DNA of 64,000 bases from Iris pallida (GCA_029216955.1 JANAVB010042297.1:39495-103494); one strand, 5' to 3'; shown: positions 1-12,400, numbered from the stretch's first letter. Numbers and translations are program-made. The notes: a model not told the origin generated them from the sequence alone.

Positions 1-1388
1 GTCTCTGGATGGGCAAAAGTCAATTTAAGGACTGGAAGACGTTCATCATCAGTGCCACAAGCACCGAAGAACGGTTGAAGAAGGCTCGCCAACTGGAATT
101 GCACATCTCGGAGGGAGAGAATAAGGGCAAACATCCTAATACCAACAACGACAATGGGGGTAGCCCTTCAACAATCGGGACAACAGGGGTAAGCAGACTA
201 TGGTGGCGATACAGCCCAAAAACCTGAGTCAAAACCGGCAGACAAACAATGGCCGCAAATCACTTACTCCTTCGAAGACGGTCACGTCAAGCCCATCTTA
301 GACATGCTCAGATAAGGAGACAGAATTAGCTCCTCCACCAAGACGGAAACCTTGGCTGGCAGATATGGAGAGCCAAAGTACTGCCTTACACCGTTATGTC
401 CACCATGCTACACACGACTGCTACCAATTGAAGCGATACATCCAACATCATCGATTCGAACGCTCTGGCCATCGATTTTGAGGAGGTAACCGTGGCGGCC
501 AACATGGTGTCCGTACAATTCGGCAGCTTCCCTCCAACAGAGGCTCAAGACGGTGTAATACCCATCCCTCTGGCGATAATGGAGATTGCTAATCTTCTAC
601 CTCCCCGAGATCAGGCTGGTCTAGTGCCCCTTACCACATCACGAAGGGAGGTCATATGGGTCCATCCAGACTTGGTATCTGAAGTGACTCAGTCCATACC
701 ATCTTTCAATCGTAAGAAGAATAGTGGAAAAGTCAGATCCTGCCGCACAATCTCGACAGATGTCGAAGAAGTCACGGATGTCGTTAGGTCTAGGGCACAA
801 TCCCAACCTGTAGCTGATAACTCGACTGAAGATCATCAGCCAGCTACCGTCGACACTCCAGGACCTTCTCAGCCTCCAACGACTGACAAGCCTAGGCCAA
901 ACGAGACTCGCTTTGACAAATCCCTCCGAAAAGAGGCACCCTAGGGGCTGGAGAGGCCATACAACTTCGACATCTTGGTGCAATTGGCCAACACACTGGC
1001 CAAATTGTCATTATACGAGCTCCTGAGGATCTCAAAGGATGTTCACGCGGCTTTGAGCGATGCACTTCAAAATGCCGACGCATATCTGGCTCAGGTCAAC
1101 CTCACGGGAGAGAGCCCGCCTGCAAATCTCCAAGACAGTGCTTGTACAGGAGCAATGCCCAATATTGTCTTCACTCTACAGGATATGCTCATCAAACCAA
1201 TCTACACGATCGTCCGTTATACTACATCGGATACATCAGGGATGTAAAGGTGGATCGGATGCACATTAATCCTGGTTCTTCCATAAGCATCATCCCGAAG
1301 GGTCTGCTACATCATCTCCGTATTCCTATGCATCGTCTGACGCCAACAAGCACCGCCATCAGCGATTTCAATTCGGGCAGGAGCTACC
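1..1388 (+). pseudogene. Tat gag C-terminal half plus start of protease, broken
   Basis: The sequence is collinear with 25257-26646 of element 2, which identifies it as gag followed by the protease N-terminus. Visible parts are a lysine-rich stretch after the capsid-like region (9-227), the spacer (492-944) and the segment leading into the aspartic protease (975-1388), including SSISIIPKGLL near 1278-1310. In element 2 the corresponding site reads DPGSS; here the first residue is N (NPGSS), so the catalytic Asp appears lost. At least three frameshifts separate the readable segments. The reading stops where a copia element begins at 1389, and protease coding resumes at 9728. Confidence 0.8.
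1384..1388 (+). repeat. Target-site duplication CTACC (left copy)
   Basis: CTACC directly precedes the TG of the copia 5' LTR. The partner copy is 9723-9727. Removing 1389-9727 rejoins the protease sequence seen uninterrupted in element 2 near 26640. Confidence 0.92.
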
Positions 1389-2207
1389 TGTTAGCCCAAT
1401 AATTGTATCATGTTTTTGAATATGGTTAATATGTTAAGTTTAGCATTTTATTATCACTAATCTTCATACTATCGCTATAGCATTTCTACTTATACTTATA
1501 CCTTTGGTGATATGTGCCTATTGGTTTACTATTAGTGATATGAGTTTTTATTATATATATGTTAAATTTAATTGAGCTACCAAAATCAGAACTATATTTT
1601 GATTATGGTTATTCAATTAAGTTTAACATTATGATATCACTATATTTATGCTATCACTATAGCATTGATACTTAAACTTTGCATAGTCCTAATGTACTTT
1701 TATCTTATCATTATTGCTACATGTATATTGCTTTGTTCGTCTAACATGTATTTGCAGAAAAGCAATTAGCAAGATCAATGTGGACATATGCAATAAAATA
1801 AAGAAATCATGGTGGGCCAAAGACGACGGATCCCACAAGATTTCTCTGAACCACCCGACGACATCTCCGGAGCCACGCACTCGGGGGTTCCGCTGCCCGG
1901 TCTGCGGACGGGGGTCAAGGGGGCAGCGCCCCTCTTCGGGGGTTCGGGGGCGAAGCCCCAGAAAGGTATTCAGTTTTCGTAAACTGGATATCTTTGGACA
2001 GTTGCCGCCAAGGGAAAAAGCCAGCATCTATCAAAGGAAGAAGCCAAGCCATGCCTTCATCATTTCAAGACTCTGAAGAAGCCTGTACCTGCTACAGTAT
2101 ATCTGGAGTCTGTAATGAGTCTTAGGAATAATTATAAACACAAGAAATGGATGGCAAAATCGAAAGCTAGGGTAGAAACCAGTCCAGGATCATTTTCGGA
2201 TGAAAAC

Positions 2208-2455
2208 CGGCATACCGACGGTATACCGGTACATACCGACGGTATATCGGTAAATACCCGGTATACAAATTTTGTTCACAGAAAGTTTCTGTCCACAAAA
2301 TCGGCATACCGACAGTATACCGGATTATACCGACGGTATACCGGTTCAGTAACGTTGAAATTCCAACGGTCGGATTTCGAGCATTTAATGATCCCAACGG
2401 TTATATTCTAGCCGTTGTAATTCCAGACCGACATACCGACGGTATGCCGATCGCT
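2208..2455 (+). repeat. Palindrome array upstream of LTR TATA box (5' LTR)
   Basis: Five or more near-copies of ACCGACGGTATACCGG occur, each itself nearly self-complementary, some spaced directly and some across a hairpin built from ATTTTGT..ACAGAAA and TTTCTGT..ACAAAAT (about 2267-2302). The array ends about 40 bp before the TATA box. The same array is at 8890-9145 in the 3' LTR with one block fewer. Position and repetition suggest U3 enhancer sites. Confidence 0.8.
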
Positions 2456-2495
2456 GACTGAAAAGTTGTCTTTGGCTCTTTTCAATGCTTTGATT

Positions 2496-2503
2496 ATAAA
2501 TAG
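2496..2503 (+). promoter_or_regulatory. TATA box of copia 5' LTR
   Basis: TATAAATA lies downstream of the palindrome array and upstream of the tandem-repeat block, as expected at a U3/R boundary. It is conserved at 9182-9189 in the 3' LTR. Confidence 0.7.
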
Positions 2504-2681
2504 CCTTGAACCCCTTCATTCAAGGTTGATGCTTTGAGCCTAAAAATTTCTAAACCACCAAAGCCTATCCACAAACAACTCTACAAAGCTTTCATTTGCC
2601 ATCCACAAATTGTGTTAGAGTTATTGAGTTGAAAAGTAAGATCTTCATCCTATTGTAAGGAGATCAAAACCTATTGTGAAA

Positions 2682-2820
2682 GGTTGAAGTTGGAGAGTCT
2701 TCATATCCAAACTCTCGGTTGAAGTTGGAGAGTCTTCGTATCCAAACTCTCGGTTGAAGTTAGGGTGTCTTCGTATCCAAACTCTCGGTTAAAGTCGGAG
2801 AGGCCTTCGGATTAAAGCTC
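2682..2820 (+). repeat. 35 bp tandem repeats in copia 5' LTR
   Basis: The unit begins GGTTGAAGTTGGAGAG and recurs at 2682, 2717, 2752 and, in degenerate form, 2787, giving exact 35 bp spacing. The 3' LTR has units at 9369 and 9404 plus a degenerate one at 9439. One unit was therefore gained or lost after insertion. Confidence 0.85.
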
Positions 2821-3063
2821 CCGTATAAGAAGTTGGCGAGTTCTTTGGATCCAAACTCGTGTGTAACTATTTGCTCAAATAGTAGATTAAAGCCGGAGAG
2901 AGTTCCGGGACTGGAGTGCCTCTTGGAAGGATACCAGGATATATCGTGTGTCGGTATTGTTATTGCTTCGTCTCTTGCACTTATTTTTAAATTGCCCATT
3001 AACTTGTGCTAAGTGCTTAATAGTTAGCGTGACCCTATTCACCCCCCTCTAGGATTCCTACAA

Positions 3064-3077
3064 TTGGTACCAAGCAA
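3064..3077 (+). promoter_or_regulatory. Primer-binding site of nested copia (initiator-Met type, diverged)
   Basis: TTGGTACCAAGC follows the 5' LTR after one base. It resembles the usual plant copia site TGGTATCAGAGC with one substitution and one missing base. Position and similarity support a decayed tRNA-iMet primer site. Confidence 0.6.
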
Positions 3078-6000
3078 GGACTCTATTGTTAGGCTTACAT
3101 CCTTAGTGTAGATCCTTGTTAATTTTTTCTATGACATCATATTCCTCCTCCTCCGATAAAGAGGTTTTATTTCTAGTAGCATAGACAATCATCATTCTTC
3201 TAAATGCAAGAATACTGTAGTGGAAAGCCATGGCTAACAATCCTTAGAGATTCTTGATAACCTTTATTCTACAATGAGAACTTTCCGAAAGGTTGTTCAT
3301 TTAGAAGAAGCAAAGAGTTTTTGAGAATAAAAACAATGATTTATTATCTAGACTTGATTCTCAAAAACTCATCTTGTGTTTCTTTAAAGAGTTTGAATGA
3401 GGTTTTAATTTTAAAATTAAATCTCTTTTCTCATCAATAGAAGATCTCAAGACTCATTCACTTGAGTTATCTTATTTGCATGATTCTTCTATTGATGCTT
3501 TAAAGAAACAAATGATGCTTTTATTTCTAGAATTATTTTATTTAAAAAGAGAATAATGCTTTAAATGTTAGATTTGATTCTCTTACTTGTTTGCATGATG
3601 ATTTGCTATTAGAACATGATATTCTTAAAACCAAATCTTCTCATGCTCACTAGAGATAATCATCATTCTAGTATGTCACATGTTCATAACCATGCACATT
3701 CTGATACATGTGTACCACTAGCATTAGATGCTTCTATTACTCTCGCATTGGACACATGAGCTTTACATGCCCTATTCGTAGGACCTTCACTACCAATGCT
3801 AGAGTAAGTGCCATATGGGTCCCTAAAGCTATAAATGTGGATCCAAGTTTATTTGGATATCAAAGTCTTCATCTAATGTTGTAGGTGAAGCTTCTTATAT
3901 CGGAACATGGCACTGAGGAGCGTGTTGGTGGTTGCAAAGCTCAAAGGTTATCCTCGAAGCAATTGCACCAACACAATGTGGCCACTAGAGCCACTTTGGT
4001 AACATGCTAATCGTTTCTCTTTAAATTGTTTATATTTGTAGAATCTAGCATGTTTCTCTTGATTTCTTGCTACTAGCTCATATTGATATCCTTAGTTGCC
4101 TCTTATATAAATCTTTATGAGATTTAATTCTAGCATGCTTAGTTAATTTTCTTATTAATTCTTTTATCTAGCATGACTAGTTACTCGGCTTAAATGTTTA
4201 GTTCACACTTGTAGTTTATCACTCATTTTCTATTAAGTGGGACAATTTTAATCTATGCATGCTTGTTATTCTTAATCTCTATTTTATGAAGCATGCATAT
4301 CACTCTTGTCCATAGGAGCTTGATTTTGATTTGAGTTAATATGTTTTTAACTCTCCGTCTTTAAAGTTTTTGAAATAGTTACTTCTTGCCGGTTTGTATT
4401 TAATATGTCATTTTTATCTTAATCGGTATTTGTGAATATATGTGTTTAGCACAAGCTTCTTATCACTTGACAAGTATACTTTATTTTTACTTTAACCTTG
4501 TGTTCACATAATATATTCATTATTGATTCTCATGTTTTATTTTGATTAAACCTCTTATGAATCAATTATGTCTTAGCCTAATAAAGCTTATTTATATGTG
4601 TTTTGAATTTGTAAAAGTTTTTCAAACCTTCATTAAGGATACATGACTATATTCATTAAAATTTCCATCTCTATGTAGATCATGTATTTCTTATGTTGAT
4701 ATTTTTTTAATATCTTTATGCATATGAGTTAAGCTATAGTTTTATATTGACTTGAAGAGTACTTTAATATACTTGTTACCTTCATACTTGTGGTTATCTC
4801 ATACTTTAGCTATTGATTCATTTGATCAAATTTGTGTATCTCTTTTTGAATCAATAAGCTTCTTCCTTAAAGCTTTCTTTCAATGATGTCCTTTTAGCTT
4901 TTTGGTTGACTTTATGGATACATATTTTTCTCTTGATTGTTGAATCTTCTCATGTATGCCTATTTATATATATACAGTTTTAACTATGTGATTCCTAACT
5001 TTTCATATGTATTTATTTTATCCTTTAAGTTGGGATGTTGAGAGAAATCATTTATTAGTGTCTTGTTCATGACTATTTATGAAAGTTCTTTTAAGGATCA
5101 CATATTTTTGTGCCTTACCTTGTATGTTGAATTCACCTCCTTAATTAGTGCACTTTTTCTAGTTTGTATCTTATAATTTACTATGGTGCACTATGAAAGC
5201 TCTTTGAAAAATGAACTTCTTGATATCTTTAGCATTTAGCTTTCTTGATCTTAATGATCCTTCTTTGCTCATTCCTTGGGTTTATGCTTCTTTTTGAATT
5301 ATTGTTGCCCAATGAGGTTTTTGTAGCACATGAGAATACATGTAATTGTTACATCGTATTTCTTATGACTTTAGCTACTATGGTTTAAGCTTTTGTGTTG
5401 AGATTTTCCCATTTATAGAGAATACACTTATTTTATAATGGCTATAGTATTTTGCATTCTCTAGATCGATCTATCATTTCTTTATCTTGGTAAATCTCAA
5501 TACTTGGCAAGAGATTTATTTTATTATGTTTTCATGAGTATCTCTTTTGGCCTATAATTGATAAGAGTATAATTCTTTTATTTTGTTATCTTATACTCTT
5601 ATCCTTGCTTAATAAAGAATCTACAAATTATTTTGATCATTCAAAATGTATTATACTTATTGAGAACTCTTTGCTTAAGCAAGTATTTTTAGTGTTAGTG
5701 ACTTAAGATTTAATGAGCACATTTTTCTTGTATGGCCTACCTCATTAATCTTAATTAGTTATGTAGCCTGCTTATTTATGATATATTGTTAAGCTATATA
5801 ATTTGGTTCACTTCCACTCATCTAGCTATTGTTTTTCTTTTCAATCTATATATGATATGCTAGTTTACGTAAACAAGATCTGTGATTCTTCTAAATGTAA
5901 TTTGTATCCTATTTTAGATGCATATGTTTGCTCTCTAAAACTAGTTTTACAAATTCTTGACTATATCTTGTTTCTCTTGGAGGTTTGTGATTCCTTTCTT

Positions 6001-8060
6001 TAAGTCTCCTTTCATATTAGTCATTAGCAAGTATCTCTTAAATTTCTCTCACTTTTGAGTCATGATTCATCATATTATCATTTACATCTCTTTTTGATTA
6101 TGTTTGCAATCATTTAAATGAGAATGACTCTTTTCCATATTTTTTATTGTTTTATGAGATTTTATCATAAATATGGATTTGGGATTTTCTTTATGAGATT
6201 TGTTGGATCATGTTTAATTTGGTTATTTTTATTGATAAAGATCCTAATGGTTGAGTTGTCCTATATTATCTTATTATATAATTATCAAACTAATTTATTA
6301 CTCTACTTTGATTACTCATGGATTGCCACATATGGGCCTTTGCTATTTGAACTTTATGGTTATTATTTACCATTAGCAAGGTTTGGATTTTACCCGTTGA
6401 TGGGTACATATATGGTGAAACATACCTAGTCCATGTAAGGTAATAAATTGGTTGATTCTTTCTTAATTAGATAATCATGGACATGATGTTTGAGTTTTAT
6501 TTTATTTTTATTTTGAGCTATATGTCTATCATGATTGTTCTTAATTGTCTTTATTCTTTTTCATGATGACATTGTCTCAAAGGATAAGATACATTGATCT
6601 ATCATATTTAAATATGAGATCCTTCTATATAGATTAATGTATGCCATCTTTTGATTATACGTGCTTAATTGGAATATTTTTGATTTCTTTTCATCTTTAG
6701 CGGCTATTAATTGGATATCTTCTCTTGACTAAAGATGACATTATTCGTCTTTTGACGATATTGTAGCCTTATATGCATTGAGCAAGGGGGAGAAATCCAT
6801 AGTTGATTTACCCTTAGATCTTGTAGTTATCTATTTTATGCTATAAGCGCTTTGGAACTATATACGCATATTTTGAGGGGAGCAAATCAATTGATTCAAT
6901 TTATTTATACCCTTTAATATGTCGTATACCTAGTTCATCATGGACCCATATTTTCTTCTATTTAATATCTTATTGATTGAGGTCATGATATTTTTATTTT
7001 GAAGGGTTTATGAGAGTGTATGTAATTATCCTTATTATCTTATCTCTCTTTCATATGGGTTAAATATGTCATCTTGCTAATATTAATTTTCAGATCTTAT
7101 CTTGATGAATATTATGCTTTCGTTGATTTGGCTTTTCTTTCATGCTTAATTGATTTGGCTTTCCTTGTTGAGGACTTATCCAAAATTTATGATTTTTATC
7201 TACTTTGGTAGTACTTTGAGGGGGAGCATTCAAGTAGACTGAATTTCTCCTTCTCAAGTATTTTTCTCCTTTACCTTCATGTTTATCTAAAGGGTATTCA
7301 TATAGCATGATAAGGTAATTGAGTTCAAATGCATGAACTTGGATAAGCATATAGATCTTGCAAATAATGAGATTACTTTATATCAATTGCAATATTTTAC
7401 ATTGATCATTCTTTATTTTTTCCACTATTTATTTGTGGACAATTATGATTATTAATGGTTTCTTTGATCAATGTTTCAAGTTTGCATCTTTTCAATTGGT
7501 ATCAAGTTATTTAATTTCATATCTCAATTGGTATCTATTAGTTGCAATTATCTATTCCTCATGGCTTTTGTTTGAAATCCTTTATTTCATAGTTCTCTTC
7601 CAAAACTGGAGCAATATTTCATATCCTATTGTGTTTTGGATTTATTCCTTGGATTTCAAGTTGGTAAACTACTTATTTCTTGTTTTTCAAATACTTTTAG
7701 TTTTACCAACCATATTGTGTTTTGACAAGCAATTTTTTATTTAGTACTCTACATTTGGTATGTAGTTTTTATACACTTGTCTTTACCCACTTCTCCCATT
7801 GTTTTTTATTAGTATATCTTAATCATGATTGTCTATAAGTTCCCCATGCTCTGATTTCTATGCTTGAGATTGATTTCATTTTATCTCTTAGTACGGGGGA
7901 GCCTATTTTTGATCATGTCAAAGGGGGAGAAGTAAGTTTAAGTATGTATTTATAAGTAATCTAAGTAGTATGCTTTTAGTGATATTGCTTATATCTTTTG
8001 TATATTAGTGATACATGCATCTATTGTGTTCATACTAAACTTAACCGATTTGCCATAATC

Positions 8061-8074
8061 AAAAAGGGGGAGAT
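8061..8074 (+). promoter_or_regulatory. Polypurine tract of nested copia
   Basis: AAAAAGGGGGAGAT abuts the TG of the 3' LTR, the expected position for the plus-strand primer. Confidence 0.88.
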
Positions 8075-9722
8075 TGTTAGCCCAATGATTGTATCATATT
8101 TTGAATATGGTTAATATGTTAAGTTTAGCATTTCATTATCACTAATCTTTATACTATCGCTATAGCATTTCTACTTATACTTATACCTTTGGTGATATGT
8201 GTCTATTGGTTTACTATTAGTGATATGAGTTTTTATTATATATATGTTAAATTTAATTGAGCTACCAAAATCAGAACTATGTTTTGATTATGGTTATTCA
8301 ATTAAGTTTAACATTATGATATCACTAATATTTATGCTATCACTATAGTATTGATACTTAAACTTCGCATAGCCCTAATGTACTTTTATCTTATCATTCT
8401 TGCTACATGTATATTGCTTTGTTCGTCTAACATGTATTTGCAGAAAAGCAATTAGCAAGATCAATGTGGACATATGCAATGCAATGAAGAAATTATGGTG
8501 GGCCAAAGACGACGGATCCCACAAGATTTCTCTGAACCACCCGACGACATCTCCGGAGCCACGTACTCGGAGGTTCCGCTGCCCGGTCAGCGGACGGGGG
8601 TAGAGGGGGCAGCGCCCCTCTTCGGGGGTTCGGGGGCGAAGCCCCGAAAGATATTCAGTTTTCGCAAACTAGATATCTTTGGACAGCTGCCGCCAAGGGA
8701 AAAGCCAGCACCTATCAAAGGAAGAAGCCAAGCCATGCCTTCATCATTTCAAGAATCTGAAGAAGCCTGCACCTGCTACAGTATATCTGGAGTCTGTAAT
8801 GAGTCTTAGGAATAATTGTAAACACAAGAAATGGATGGCAAAATCGAAAGCTAGGGTAGAAACCAGCCCAGGATCATTTTCGGATGAAAACCGGCATACC
8901 GACGGTATACCGGTGCATACCGGCGGTATACCAATTTTGTTCACAGAAAGTTTCTGTCCACAAAATCGGCATACCGACAGTATACCGGATTATACCGACG
9001 GTATACCGGTTCAGTAACGTTGAAATTCCAACGGTCGGATTTCGAGCATTTAATGATCCCAACGGCTATATTTCTAGCCGTTGTAAATCCAGACCGGCAT
9101 ACCGACGGTATACCGGTTCATACCGGCGGTATGCCGGTCGCTGACTGAAAAGTTGCCTTTGGCTCTTTTCAATGCTTTGGTTATAAATAGCCTTGAACCC
9201 CTTCATTCAAGGTTGATGCTTTGAGCCTAAAAATTTTTAAACCACCAAAGTCTATCCACAAACAACTCTACAAAGCTTTCATTTGCCATCCACAAATTGT
9301 GTTAGAGTTATTGAGTTGAAAAGTATGATCTTCATCCTATTGTAAGGAGATCAAAACCTATTGTGAAAGGTTGAAGTTGGAGAGTCTTCGTATCCAAACT
9401 CTCGGTTGAAGTTGGGGAGTCTTCGTATCCAAACTCTCGGTTGAAGTCGGAGAGGCCTTCGGATTAAAGCTCTCGTGTAAGAAGTTGGCGAGTTCTTCGG
9501 ATCCAAACTCGTGTGTAACTATTTGCTCAAATAGTGGATTAAAGTCGGAGAGAGTTCCGGGACTGGAGTGCCTCTTGGGAGGATACCAGGATATATCGTG
9601 TGTCGGTATTGTTATTGATTCTTCTCTTGCACTTATATTTTTAAATTGCCCATTAACTTGTGCTAAGTGCTTGATTAGTTAGCGTGACCCTATTCACCCT
9701 CCCCCCCTCTAGGGTTCCTACA
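8075..9722 (+). repeat. 3' LTR of nested copia element
   Basis: It starts TGTTAGCCCAATGATT and ends AGGGTTCCTACA. It contains the same modules as the 5' LTR: a GC-rich block (8558-8650), palindrome array (8890-9145), TATA box (9182) and 35 bp repeats (9369-9470). Confidence 0.92.
8890..9145 (+). repeat. Palindrome array upstream of LTR TATA box (3' LTR)
   Basis: Repeated ATACCGACGGTATACCGG-type units match the array at 2208-2455. The last pair lies at 9096-9140 and the TATA box follows at 9182. Confidence 0.8.
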
Positions 9723-9727
9723 CTACC
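9723..9727 (+). repeat. Target-site duplication CTACC (right copy)
   Basis: This is an exact match to 1384-1388. Protease coding of element 1 continues straight after it. Confidence 0.92.
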
Positions 9728-10542
9728 CGATCGGGAAGATTAGCCTGAAGTGCCAAATTGGCGATCTCCAGTCAGAAGTAACCTGTTACGTCATAGATGC
9801 GGACACTTCTTACAACATCCTCTTGGGGCGCCCTTGGATACACGATTATATGATCGTGCCTTCCATGCTGCACCAGTGCTTTAAGTATGTCGACAAACAC
9901 GGCTTTGTGAGGACAGAGTTTGTCGACATCGATCCCTTCAAATGAGTCGAATCCTACTACTCGGATTCCTGCTTATACGAGAAGTCGAAGAGACACCTGG
10001 ATGAAGAGGTACAGGCTCGAACTGAGACGGCCTCAGGATCAGAAGAACCTCTAACGATCCACCTTCAAGCTCTTAAACCTGGCAAGTCCGCACCCCTTAC
10101 GGCCGCTCTGCGTAAGGACGCAATCAGCCTCTCGGTACAAGAAGGGCAAATGATAATCCGGCTGCCAAGGTCCGGCCAAGCGCCGATACCCACAACGGAG
10201 CCACTAACAATCAGACTACCAAAAGTCGGCCAACCACAAACAGAGAAGCTCAATCCCTCTGACAAGCCAATGACGATACGCCTTCCCAAGAAGAATCGTC
10301 ACCCTGATGCAAAGTCGGGGGCTTCTAGCGAGCCAACAACTCCCCGTCCAGCATCGAGTACCAAACTGGGGGTCACTAGTTTGCCAATGACTCCACGTTC
10401 TGCTCCACCAGCAGAACCCCTGATGATCAAGCTGCCCAAGTCATCCTCTCAGTCTTCATTTATACAGGGGTGGCCGAAGAAGAACCAGAAATGGCCAAGT
10501 ATGTGGCTGCTCATACTGACGTTCCATCCGCAGATGATGTAA
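9728..10542 (+). pseudogene. Tat protease C-terminal part and protease-RT spacer, broken
   Basis: Collinear with 26649-27430 of element 2. The first third reads as the end of the retropepsin domain, with the Tat-typical stretch TSYNILLGRPWIHDYM near 9807-9856. A TGA stop lies near 9943. The following spacer has repeated short motifs of the form (T/I)IRLP(K/R) at about 10150-10440, then a loss of frame near 10470. The function would be maturation of the gag-pol polyprotein. The copy is split from its N-terminal half by the copia insertion. Confidence 0.75.
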
Positions 10543-11289
10543 TCCCGCTAGAAAAGATACCTTACTTCATCAATAAAGGGCTATCTTTGAACTATCTCAA
10601 GCTTAATAAGCTTTGTACAATATATGCTATGGAATACGGTATAGGCACTCACCTACACACACAGGTGACAAATGTTCACACCGCAAACCAGCTTACTCCA
10701 GTGGAAGATGCTTACCGCATAATCGAGGGAGGGGACCATCCATCATCTTCGGCCGGAAGGACGACCCACAGCCCTTCACCATAGAGAAGGTCGTTCTCGA
10801 ATCAGATGCCGGAAGACTGTCTCTTTATCTGTATAGCCCCCGATCCAAATATCTCATACAAAAATAGGGATATGATCTGGAAACTATGCCAGGCTTAAAC
10901 TACGGCACCGGTCAACGATTACCTTTAAAGTCGCCTGTCCCGGCTGGGAAACCACGAGATTACTACAACAAAACCAGATGTGGGCTAGGTTATGTCACAC
11001 CCCGATAACCCCTAAAAGCTCAGACGAGGAATGCGATTGGCATTCACAATCAACCGGATCACCCACTTCCAATTCAGATGTCAGCATTGGGGACATGCTC
11101 AGGCAAGTCTGGTCCATCAATATGGCATTCGCCGACGCTTACGAAGAAGATAAAGACATTCCTAAAATCCTCGAGTTAGATCCGTAGGCCCAACAGCTAG
11201 ATGCACAATGGGAAAAGCGGTTTGAACAGAGAGAACCTCCTACAGAAGATGAGGTTATACAGGTCGACCTTGGCAGCGAATCTTCTCCA

Positions 11290-12400
11290 AAACTAATCTT
11301 CGTCAGTAAAAGCCTAACAGACGAAGAGCGAGAATCGCTACTGGGACTTGTCAAAGAATATATTGATGTGTTCGCCTGGAGCTACGAAGACATGCCAGGA
11401 CTAAACCCCCGAAGTTGCCCTTCACAAGTTCAATATTCGGCCAGATGCAAAGCCAGTCAAACAACAACAGCGACGCTTCCGCCCGGGCATCATGGATGCG
11501 ATCGAAGCCGAAGTCAACAAACTGATAGCCAGTGGCTTCATTCGTGAGGAACAACACCTGACTGGGTCGCCAACATAGTTCCGGTCCTCAAGAAGAATGG
11601 GAAGATTCGAATCTGCATCGACTTCCGCAATCTGAACGAGGCATGTCCCAAAGATGAATTTCTCCTCCCTATCACAGACATCATGATCGACAACACATGC
11701 GGCTTCGAACGCATGTCATTCATGGATGGCTTCTCGGGGTACAACCAAATCAAGATGTCTCCTGACGACGAGAAGCATACATCATTCTGAACACCGATTG
11801 GCACATACTGCTATACAGTCATGCCTTTCGGTTTAAAGAATGCTGGTGCCACATATCAAAGAGCCATGAGTATCATCTTCAGAGACCACTTGTGCAAGAC
11901 TGTGGTGTGTTGTTGATGATATCGCCGTCAAGAGTCGCTATAAGGGAGACCATCTGCAGGATCTGAGGACGGTATTCGACCTGATGCGAGCGCACAACCT
12001 TAAGATGAATCCCACAAAATCCTTCTTGGGCGTATCCAGCAGAAAATTCCTGGATTTTATTATTACTGCCCAGGGAATTCATGTAGATCCAGAGAAGACG
12101 AAGGCAATTATGGAGATGGGGCCCCCGAGAAATCTTCGCGAACTCAGAGGCCTTCAAGGGAGGCTAGCTTACATCAGGAGGTTCATTTCTAAACTCGGGC
12201 GATGTCGGCCATTCACCCATCTTATGAAGAAAGGCGCCTCGTTCGTATGGGATGAAGAATGCCAACGTGCCTTCGACAGCATAAAAGTATACTTGTCGAA
12301 CCCACCAGTCCTGGTGGCCCCTGTTGCTGGAAAACCATTCTTGCTATATGTACGAGCAATGGAGCATTCCCTCGGTGCTCTGCTGGCACAAAACAACGAT
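11290..12400 (+). pseudogene. Tat reverse transcriptase, frameshifted
   Basis: RT copies the element RNA to cDNA. Readable landmarks in order: VKEYIDVFAWSYEDMPG (about 11350-11400), a frameshift, the polymerase N-terminus IRICIDFRNLNEACPKDE (about 11607-11660), MDGFSGYNQIKMSP (11720-11762), a stop near 11789, and [16 protein letters not shown] (11821-11868). The catalytic box survives only as [15 protein letters not shown] DNA at about 11913-11940, with the frame lost just before it. The thumb/connection region follows (11984-12330: TKAIMEMGPPRNLRELRGLQGRLAYIRRF, split here as seen in sequence). The copy cannot be functional. Confidence 0.82.

Larger units (their letters stand above)
1389..3062 (+). 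repeat. 5' LTR of nested copia element
   Basis: It starts TGTTAGCCCAA and ends CTAGGATTCCTACA, and aligns along its length with 8075-9722. Inside are a GC-rich palindromic block (about 1860-1965), an array of ATACCGACGGTATACCGG-type palindromes (2208-2455), a TATA box at 2496 and 35 bp tandem repeats (2682-2820) in the presumed R/U5 part. Confidence 0.92.
3063..8074 (+). other. AT-rich internal region of nested copia, no credible genes
   Basis: Five kilobases with no readable gag, protease, integrase or RT. A short segment near 3809-3830 translates as AIWVPKA, like the gag-protease linker of SIRE-type elements, hinting at a decayed coding origin. Towards the 3' end, G-rich tracts of the form GGGGGAG recur at about 6786, 7212, 7896, 7923 and finally 8066. 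Such serial purine tracts are typical of the region 3' of pol in SIRE elements. ORFs of about 60-100 codons here are rich in F, Y, L and I and have no domain signal. Confidence 0.7.
1389..9722 (+). mobile_element. SIRE-like Ty1/copia element without recognisable genes, inserted in Tat protease
   Basis: This is an 8,334 bp element with two long LTRs (1,674 and 1,648 bp), TG...CA ends, a 5 bp duplication CTACC and a 5.0 kb AT-rich internal region. A diverged initiator-Met-type primer site follows the 5' LTR, and AAAAAGGGGGAGAT precedes the 3' LTR. That purine tract followed by TGTTAGCCC is characteristic of SIRE/Maximus-type copia elements. No gag or pol domain can be read inside, only short AT-driven ORFs. 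It therefore looks like a large non-autonomous derivative or a strongly decayed copy. The two LTRs differ by scattered substitutions and one 35 bp repeat unit. Confidence 0.88.

Noticed and set aside
5803..7744. ORFs of 60-100 codons inside the nested copia
   Set aside because: AT-driven hydrophobic frames without domain patterns, scattered on both strands.
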